Origin: Conidiobolus incongruus B7586
Taxonomy: Eukaryota > Entomophthoromycota > Entomophthoromycetes > Entomophthorales > Conidiobolaceae
Length of the DNA stretch: 10,284 nt
Assembly: GCA_000697335.1 (NCBI GenBank)
Contig: JNEM01016057.1
Span: 1-10,284, forward strand
Reading direction: 5' to 3'
The position numbers and the translations under genes are program-made. Of this stretch, positions 1 through 7,032 are shown one piece after another. Each line of letters opens with the position of its first letter. Positions within the stretch are counted from its first letter, which is position 1. Below the pieces are notes generated by a model. It made no database searches. It was not told the origin of the DNA and saw nothing but the letters and a program-made list of their open reading frames with translations.

Positions 1-1513
1 TTCTTTATTTTAATTTTAAAAATATAGTATTATTTAATTTCTATATTGATATTAATATTAAATAGATATTATATCAATTATATATCTAATTATATAAATT
101 CTTTCAAATTTTTCATATTATTTAGCTTTTATATAAACATATATTTTGAAGATTTTAGTTGGTTTAAAAGAATTATATCTATTAAAATATATTTAATTTA
201 TTTAATATTCAAAATAGATAAAGACCATATATCTTATTTTATTAAACTTATTAATTAATTTTCATAAAAATATTTTATTCCTTATTATTTTTTGATTTTA
301 TCAAAGAAATTAGTTATATTGTATATATTTATTTAACAGATGTTTTCTATACTTTAATTTTTATTCAGTTTTACATTCTTTTCACCAAGTTCCAAAATTA
401 AATTTATTATTTGAATGATAGATTTTATTTCACAAATGAAAAATAATTCATTACTGTATCTCATTTGACTAGTAAATTAGTTCTTAATTTAAAATTTGAT
501 TAAAATGTAATTTTATTTCCAATTAATTTCTTAATAAAAGATATATAACAATTTTATGATATATCCGGTGAATTAATATATCAGACATTAATTTGTTAAT
601 ATGAAAATAAAGTTAATTCTCATTCAATATTTCAAATTTAATTTGTTTTAATAATATAATATAAGATTTTAATAACTAATATTTCAAGGCTCAACATTAT
701 ATTATTATTTTGATATTTGTGCAATATAATTATATATTAATATTATTTTTTTTTCTGATTTATTTCTTAAATAAATGTTTTATAAAATTCATAAAGTAAT
801 GGTGTTGATACTTGTTATATTTTAATGTATTTGTATATAGCAAATAATGAAAAAATTTTAACCAAATTATACTAGAACTATTGTTAAATCCAAAATAATT
901 ATATGGCATAAGAAAAACTATGTTGAGTTATTTAAATAAAATTTTTTTAAATTAATATAAAAATAATGGTTGAAATTTCAGGTATCCTATTAAGCAAGAC
1001 AGACTATAAAATATTTTTTACTATTTTCCTTTATTCCTAAAATACTGAAATAACTGTAATAATTAACATAAATAAAAGAATATAAATCATTTTGCATATT
1101 ATTTATTAAAAAATAAAAATATGCAGATATAAATTGACCAAATTAAAACTAATAAAATAATATATTCAAAAAGCTAGGTTATAAGCATGACATTTATTCT
1201 AATTAATTGAATTAATAAATTCAAAGCTAGATGTAAGGTGAATTGTCAAACTACATAAAGGAATAGTATAATGAAAATTATTCAATTGATTAATTTTCAG
1301 ATGATGGTGAATTGAAATTTGAGACATCGCAATTTGAATGTTCGGATGTCTAACACATGTTATAAGAATAGGTCTGTATTATTTATTGTTTAATATAATG
1401 GTGATATGTTAGTTGCTATTAGTCTACAATATAATAATTAAATCGAATGTTATACGAAATATAAGTAAATTTTTAAATTGAGGATGTGGTTGAACAATTG
1501 TGTAAATAATGTT
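1..1513. other. AT-rich intergenic stretch, no convincing gene
   Basis: This is very AT-rich DNA, with long A/T runs and few G or C. A 70-codon open frame near 46-258 begins with TTG and is almost entirely Ile, Tyr, Phe, Asn, Lys and Ser. That is what random AT-rich DNA encodes, so I do not call it a gene. Around 1200-1360 the G/C content rises a little and splice-like signals appear (treated under findings), but no recognisable protein emerges. The last 130 bases or so before 1514 probably hold the 3' untranslated region of the minus-strand gene that ends there. I saw no tRNA box pattern or long repeat. Confidence 0.7.
1382..1387 (-). terminator. possible polyadenylation signal of the RIB1-like gene
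   Basis: AATAAA reads on the minus strand about 127 bases past the TAA stop of the GTP cyclohydrolase II gene. The distance is reasonable for a 3' untranslated region, but this hexamer is common by chance in DNA this AT-rich. Confidence 0.25.
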
Positions 1514-2461
1514 TTAATTAAATTCATGCTGAGAGATAATGTCAGGCATTGTGAGCATGTGGCCCATACGAGTGATTTTTGTTTTGAGATAGTTGTTGAG
1601 TTCCGTCGGCTCATTGGGAGGAGTTTGGCCTCTGGGGGTGTTGCAGCAAGCTTGGGCATTGGATACCTGCCATTCTCTAGGAACCATTGGAATTCGCTTA
1701 TTGATGCTAATTCCATCTTTTTGCAATGGAATCATTTTTGTTGGGTTATTAGTGAGTAGATCAACGCTGCTAATTCTGAGATCTCTTAAGATTGCAGTAG
1801 CCATTTCATAGGTTCTGCGATCAGGTGGATGATTTAACATTATATTAGCTGATACGGTATCATATCCTTGATCTTGAACATTATAAGCCCTATAGCTTTT
1901 GTTACTCTTATATCCATATAACGCTTTCAAAATGTATTACCTTAATTTATCTAATAAACCAATACCACGACCTTCTTGTCTCAAATATACAATGACTCCA
2001 CTTCCTCGTTCTTTGATCTGCTTCATTGCCTCTTCAAGCTGTTGACCACAGTCACAGCGGACTGAAAAGATAGTTTCGCCCGTAAAGCACTCAGAGTGTA
2101 TTCTCGCTAGAGTGGGTTCTTCTAAAGGACTTGGAAGTGGAGTTTCAAGGGGTAGAGCGCCTCTTTTAATTCGATCATCAGGAGTTTCATCGAGAGTTGG
2201 GATTTGTAAACTTAAGCTTTGAATCTGATCTCCGTAAACAATAGCAAGATGTTCCTTGGTATCCCAGTTGTTATGGTAGAGAAATAAGTAAAATTCTCCG
2301 ATTGGAGTAGGAATTCTAGTTTTAACCTGACAGGTGATCTTTAAAGGGGGTTTAGAAGAATTATCTAGTGAGATGTCATTGAGTGATGTATTTATTTTAT
2401 CGTCATTATCTGAAGTTTGACTGAGTGTACTTAATATGGGTAAACTATTTTTTCCAATCAT
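1514..2461 (-). CDS. RIB1: GTP cyclohydrolase II (two exons, minus strand)
   Basis: This enzyme opens the ring of GTP, giving formate, pyrophosphate and 2,5-diamino-6-ribosylamino-4(3H)-pyrimidinone 5'-phosphate, the first step of riboflavin synthesis; it is normally soluble. The model joins exon 2461-1941 to exon 1889-1514 and gives 298 residues. Residues 1-40 are a polar Ser/Asn/Asp-rich extension, and the catalytic domain runs from about 42 to 290. The zinc cysteines C125, C136 and C138 have the spacing of E. coli RibA C54/C65/C67 (HSECFTGE...CDCG). RQEGRGIGL follows at 161-169. Y176, D197 and R199 match the RibA catalytic Tyr105, Asp126 and Arg128, and LLTNNP lies at 218-223. The VPMVPREW segment and [11 protein letters not shown] tail are fungal-like. 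The start is the first ATG, at 2461; an in-frame TTG lies 24 bases upstream but is unlikely to be used. No DHBP synthase domain is fused, so the protein is RIB1-like rather than a plant- or bacterial-type bifunctional RibBA. Confidence 0.95.
1890..1940 (-). other. intron of the GTP cyclohydrolase II gene (51 bp, phase 2)
   Basis: On the minus strand the intron starts GTAATAC at 1940 and ends GCTATAG at 1890. Splicing joins AG to G to make the Arg174 codon and yields [12 protein letters not shown], which matches the family's KLRAYNLQD segment without a gap. Unspliced, the reading frame meets TAA immediately after the AGG codon. Confidence 0.93.
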
Positions 2462-3127
2462 ACCGTTATTATTAATGTTAATCAATAATATTGTATAAAA
2501 TTTAAAATGATTGTTTGAAATTAAATTATATTGATGGTAGTAAAAGCAAATTAATTAGTATGGGCCAGAATGAGGTATCAATTATTTATATGGGAAAGAG
2601 TTATATTAATACTTTTTCTTAATTTAGTAAGTTTTTAACTGTGGTTGGAATACAAATGCATTTGATTATTAATAGAGTCCAAAATTGCACAAAAGGAAAA
2701 TAACTTAATCAATTTAATCGTCTTGATGTTATCTGATTGGCCATAACCTCTGAATATATAGTTGAATTTTGTTATTTTAAATTATTAAATTTGTAATATT
2801 GATAATATATTTTGAATATGGCAATATTGGCTGATTATTAGTAATTAAAATGGTTATTTTATTAAATATCTTAGCTTCAATTTTCTTTTCTATAATGAGG
2901 TAATTTTTGCTATTGTTTCATCATTACTCTTAAAATCAATATTTTCAAAATTTAATTGATATTCGGGATTCAATCATAAGAATGTTATGATCCGATTGTG
3001 GAAGAAATGATTGATTTAGTTCTAAAAAACAGAAATTTCAAGTTAAAATCTAAATCATACATAGAGTATAGGTGGTGCTATATATAATCCATCATATATT
3101 AGAAAAAATTGCAGTGTAAGTTGCAAT

Positions 3128-3154
3128 ATTATTATTATTATTATTATTATTATT
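3128..3154. repeat. (ATT)9 microsatellite
   Basis: There are nine uninterrupted ATT units in intergenic DNA. It is a simple repeat that probably varies in length between strains. Confidence 0.95.
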
Positions 3155-3856
3155 TATAAAATATAAAAAAATTGATCATTTCACAATTTTAAATGATAAA
3201 TTTCAATTTGTTACATTTAGATAATAAGATAGAATATATTTCTATTAATATTCAAGATTATTTAATAATTCTATTATTTAAATTTCTTATTGGAAAATAA
3301 ACACTATATTGATACTTGAATCATTAAAACTTTCATCTTATATTGGGTTGCTAGAAAACTGATATTATATGTATTAAGATCATATTTGATATTTATGTTT
3401 CTGAGTATGAAATAGATATATTATAAATAGTATATTTTATCTTTTTATCCAATAGATCTTTATAAATAATGGTATATTGATTGTTTTTATATTCAAGGAT
3501 TTCCAACTCATTATTCAACATATAATGAAATATTTTTATCTATACACCATTATAATTATAATGCCAGATATAATTTTTATTTCAAAGGTGATATTCGATA
3601 AAATAAAATATAATTAAAATTAATACTGAATAATACAATACATGATATTTTAATTTCAAAAATATTAATTCTAATAACTAGGTATTATAATATCATTTAA
3701 TATAATTTGTTAAAAAATATATACAAATATAAATTTTTTAATATGTATTTTTTTTTCTGTAGACTTATATACCAATTTTGCATTAATTTGTATATGTGAT
3801 TCTTTCAAATATAGTAATGATATTTTATTAATTTATATTTTAACACTATATTATAT

Positions 3857-3864
3857 CAATCAAT

Positions 3865-3895
<31 letters not shown>
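3857..3895. repeat. (CAAT)3 plus (AT)14 microsatellite
   Basis: Three CAAT units at 3857-3868 run directly into an uninterrupted AT tract of 29 bases at 3867-3895. This is a compound simple repeat in intergenic DNA. The AT part is self-complementary and could extrude as a cruciform or slip during replication. Confidence 0.95.
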
Positions 3896-3898
<3 letters not shown>

Positions 3899-4761
3899 GT
3901 TTTATATTTCTAGTACCTTTAAATTAAGCAGCGTTGTTACTTAGTGGTGTAAAATATAATATTTAAATTTTCAATTATATAAATTAATCTAATTAAAGTG
4001 ATTTTGTATTTTAACTGTCTAGTATTCAAAATTTTAATATAATTATATATATAAGTCCTAAAACAAGATTAGAGATACGATTGAATTTAAATTTAATGTT
4101 AATAATTGCTGTGATTTTTTACAGTTTGTTAATTATAGTATGCATTATTAATTATACTGCGAGTATAAATAAACCTATACATATGGTCTTAAAGCAAAAT
4201 AGAAATAATAGAGTCAATATATGATTCATCATACTTTAATAATTTAAAAATTTTGGATTTTATACTTTATAATTTTATTATAATCCAAATTATAATTGGT
4301 TATTATATTTAATATTATATATTATCAGGTAGTGAGTGATTCGGAATTTTGCTCAAATCAGATTTAGATGATGATAAAATTATTGAATATTAATAGAATT
4401 CACCTGTAATATTTTAATATTGTATTACATCAGCTAATGAAATAAAATCATTTTTAATATTTATTTCAGAATATAATTACTAAGAAAGTGATAGTTTGAT
4501 ACCTTGATAAAGGAGTTATACCTTAGACGATGGAATTAAACCTACAATTAATGAATTCGTCATAATCAATAACAATTCAAATAATTCAATGAATATTAAT
4601 GTATCTATATTGCAAAACCTTGAATTTATTAATAATAATTTCTTGATTTGAAAAAACAATCCCATAATTAATTTGTAATTCAAATGAATTATATTCTAAA
4701 AAAGAAATCCAGTCAATGTATTCAACCAAGTGTCATAAAGTATAATCAATAACATAAAATA

Positions 4762-5120
4762 ATGGTAGAAAATAATAACTAAATATATACAACATGACGT
4801 GTAACTTAATTAAATATATAGGCTAATTCTCAAGATATTGCTGTTGGTGGTAGTTTAATTGCCTTTAGCACTTTTGTATTTGTTTATTACTCTTTTTGGG
4901 CTTTAGTGATGGTAAATGGATTTCATCTTATTTTAACTGACGTTGACTGACTCTTCTTTAGCCTTTTATCGATGAAGACAGCTTTTTACAAAACTTCTTT
5001 TTGCCCCGTCCCTATGTCATTGGTATTCCCATCTTTTTATTGGTATTGGGTTTAACCTTAATCTCTTTGTTCTTTGGTTCAGTAATGTTGAAAAAGAAAA
5101 ACAAGAAAAAGTCTGCTTAA
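4762..5120 (+). CDS. DPM2: dolichol-phosphate-mannose synthase regulatory subunit DPM2 (three exons)
   Basis: DPM2 is a small ER membrane subunit that, with DPM3, stabilises the catalytic subunit DPM1. DPM1 makes dolichol-phosphate-mannose for N-glycans, O-mannosylation and GPI anchors. In mammals DPM2 also supports the GPI-GlcNAc transferase. The model joins 4762-4764, 4822-4911 and 4962-5120 and gives 83 residues, against 84 in human. The first helix spans about residues 9-31. A lumenal loop with PFIDED and FFLPRPY at 32-49 matches human PFID and YFLPRAY. The second helix spans about 50-72, and SVMLKKK matches human SYVMLKTK. The C-terminus is lysine-rich and ends KKSA, a dilysine ER-retrieval form also present in human (KKAQ). 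Exon 2 has an in-frame TAG directly before it, so an upstream start exon is required. The ATG at 4762 followed at once by GTAGAA gives M-ANSQDIAVGG, close to human MATGTDQVVGLG. The identity is secure; the first exon is inferred. Confidence 0.93.
4765..4821 (+). other. DPM2 intron 1 (57 bp, directly after the ATG)
   Basis: The donor GTAGAA follows the ATG at 4762-4764 and the acceptor is TATATAG. Another ATG at 4794 cannot be used with the nearby GT donors at 4799 or 4801. Both would put exon 2 out of frame and leave an intron of only 21-23 bases. Confidence 0.75.
4912..4961 (+). other. DPM2 intron 2 (50 bp, phase 0)
   Basis: The intron runs from GTAAATG to TTCTTTAG. TTAACTGAC and TTGACTGAC, 15-30 bases before the acceptor, are good branch-point candidates. 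Removal joins ...ALVM to PFIDED at the boundary between the first helix and the loop, exactly as the family requires. Unspliced reading stops at TGA after 13 codons. Confidence 0.94.
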
Positions 5121-5611
5121 TTTCTCATATATATTGGCATAATATTCAATTTAATTTACTCTTTAATATAATATTTTCATTACTAATAACACAACACTTT
5201 TTATTTATATTATAATTTTTATTTGTATAATGTTTTTAAGTTTAACAATGTTTAATTATCGAATTTATATCAAAAGTAAATTTATCATCAATATATCTTC
5301 TAACCAACAAATATCATTTATTATTTTTTTTCTCCATACTACCTATATAGCTGTCATCTTTAAAATTCAATTTATGAAATATATTCAATTTAGTCTCTTT
5401 TAGTATAAATTTTTAAAATTTTATAATATTGAAACATTTGATTATATTAACTATTTCATCTATTCTCTTATTCTCTTTAATTTTAATTGATATAGCTATT
5501 CTACTAGCGATTAATCATTTTTGCTTTTATGATATCTGCTCAGTTTTGTTTTTATAAAGTGATATAAATCAACTTTGAAAATTGTTTAAAAAATTTCAAT
5601 TCATCAATTTT

Positions 5612-5654
5612 ATTTTCAGATTAACATATTATAACAAAATATTAATCTGAAAAT
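5612..5654. repeat. perfect 13-bp inverted repeat, 17-base loop
   Basis: ATTTTCAGATTAA at 5612-5624 is the exact reverse complement of TTAATCTGAAAAT at 5642-5654. The intervening 17 bases are AT-rich. The arms include a CAGATTAA/TTAATCTG core with G and C, which makes chance pairing less likely than for a pure A/T palindrome. It could form a hairpin in DNA or RNA. No function is evident. Confidence 0.9.
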
Positions 5655-5656
5655 TC

Positions 5657-5686
5657 TTAATTAATTAATAAATTAATTAATTAATT
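5657..5686. repeat. (TTAA)n-type array with central break
   Basis: TTAATTAA-type units run from 5657 to 5670 and again from 5671 to 5686, separated by a small ATAAA irregularity. The array is self-complementary and starts two bases after the 13-bp inverted repeat. Confidence 0.85.
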
Positions 5687-6525
5687 TTAATATAAATAAG
5701 AATATTAATAATTAATTTATTGATTACAATATCCATCCTTTAAAACAAATAGAAGATATTTTATATTCAAAATTTGTGATATTTCAGTTGAAAGTATCAC
5801 TCATCATTTTCTGAATTATTCAACTAAATATTTGAATGCATCAATGAATTATATTTTATATACATAAAGATAATCAAAAAGGAAATATTCAAATATTTTA
5901 TCAGTTTAATTATTAGCTATTTATTGATGACTCCAATATATAAATGTTGATACTATTAAATAAAGCTATTTATATATAATATTATTAAATTTTATATGAT
6001 TTTGATACTAGATTAGAATAAAATAGATATATTATAAAATTAAAAATTTATTATATTTTGATTAATTAGAATTAGTCTTAATAACGTTTTAACAATATTT
6101 ATTGAAAATTCAAATATGAGAATATAATGAAATTTGTAAATAAATATTGATATTTGGAAATATAAAATTTATAAAATATTAAATTTCATCACATAGTATT
6201 GGATACTTGTAAGATTGTATTTTATATAACACATCTTGTATTTTATTATTTTTACATCAAGGAATCTTATAATATTTTTTTAACTAGTCTACACTATGAA
6301 ATTTTTTTATTACACATTATTTAATAAGTTTATTGGGAAAACACCCAATTAAATGTTTCCAAAACTTTACTATTGATGACTCAATTCTTGATTAATATTA
6401 ACTAAAAATATTATATGTAAAAAACTTATTTTTAATGTATAAATTAAATATTTGAAAGATCAAATTATTGGAAAATAGCATACAGATAAATACTTCAATC
6501 AAATATATTTATGACGCTAAATGTA

Positions 6526-6547
6526 TATGATATAAATATGATATAAA
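6526..6547. repeat. 11-bp tandem duplication
   Basis: TATGATATAAA occurs twice without a gap (6526-6536 and 6537-6547). It is a minor tandem duplication in intergenic DNA. Confidence 0.9.
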
Positions 6548-6638
6548 AGCAAATTCATTCAAAATAAAACTTTCAATTATACAGGAGTTTTAAAATATTA
6601 TAAGTATCTAGATTGATAAAAATTCTTTTTGATAATAG

Positions 6639-6696
6639 AAAGATTTTATCTATTTTAATGATTGAATGAATTAAAACTTATATCAATAAAATCTTT
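6639..6696. repeat. nested inverted repeat (11-bp outer arms, 7-bp inner arms)
   Basis: AAAGATTTTAT at 6639-6649 is the exact reverse complement of ATAAAATCTTT at 6686-6696. Between them TTTTAAT, beginning near 6653, pairs with ATTAAAA near 6670. The arms are almost entirely A/T, so chance is a fair explanation. Confidence 0.75.
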
Positions 6697-7032
6697 AAAA
6701 ATAATAAAATAATAATAATTAAATAATCCTTTTTGTAAACAACCCGTAATATAAAATAATCCAAAATATTGAAAATTTAGAGTAAATGGAATTAATCCCA
6801 CAATTTAATAATTAATTTTTATATAAATAAATAAAAATTATGTGTAATTGAGTCTTTGAATAAATTGTAGTATTTGAATAGAATTAATTATTTCACATCT
6901 ATAGATAGATATTAATCCATTTTTAGAACAATCTTAAAAGAAAACCATAATACAATTTTGATTATTTACAATTTCATATCATAATAACCAATTCCAACTT
7001 GTTTCAAATTCAATTTGAAGTCAAAATACATT

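Larger units (their letters stand above)
2462..4761. other. AT-rich divergent intergenic stretch, no supported gene
   Basis: This lies between the divergently transcribed GTP cyclohydrolase II and DPM2 genes, so it should hold both promoters. No promoter element stands out from the A/T background. It contains an ATT and an AT microsatellite, listed separately. Several short open stretches of 17 to 44 codons look mildly protein-like (2980-3087, about 3470-3601, 4340-4393, 4495-4539). None has a recognisable domain, and runs of this size are expected by chance at this base composition. No tRNA or other structured RNA was recognised. Confidence 0.65.
5121..7032. other. AT-rich intergenic stretch, no supported gene
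   Basis: About 1.9 kb between two genes on the same strand. It holds the DPM2 3' flank and the promoter and 5' untranslated region of the WDR75/Utp17 gene, neither of which can be delimited by eye. Repeats found here are a 13-bp inverted repeat, a TTAA-type array, an 11-bp tandem duplication and a nested inverted repeat, each listed separately. I saw no open frame with protein-like composition, no tRNA boxes and no transposase. Confidence 0.7.

Noticed and set aside
46-258. 70-codon open frame on the plus strand near the window start
   Set aside because: It starts with TTG and its residues are nearly all Ile, Tyr, Phe, Asn, Lys and Ser, as expected from random AT-rich DNA. No domain or start context supports it.
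1478-1759. 93-codon plus-strand frame opposite the GTP cyclohydrolase II second exon
   Set aside because: It is antisense to a well-supported exon, shows no recognisable family and arises from the higher GC of that exon.
2553-2770. Possible small exons (MGQNE before GTATCA at about 2575; an open stretch near 2667-2748; MANQ on the minus strand)
   Set aside because: The pieces do not join in one frame into anything recognisable, and the interval is most simply the RIB1 promoter and leader.
2977-3120. Faint resemblance of IQS...YDPIVEE and a later IEY to the Ras switch region
   Set aside because: The order is Ras-like, but the spacing is wrong by several residues. No GxxGxGKS loop lies upstream, and the rest does not align. 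Chance is the better explanation.
3470-3603. 44-codon open stretch reading ...YIQGFPTHYSTYNE...
   Set aside because: It has no ATG, no acceptor and no known motif. By the stop-codon frequency at this base composition, a window this long should hold a number of such runs.
4366-4440. Possible C/D-box snoRNA starting at GATGATGA
   Set aside because: No CTGA D box or terminal stem was found at a suitable distance.
4794-4821. Alternative DPM2 start at the ATG at 4794 with a 21-23 base intron
   Set aside because: Both nearby GT donors would put exon 2 out of frame, and the intron would be less than half the size of the other introns seen.
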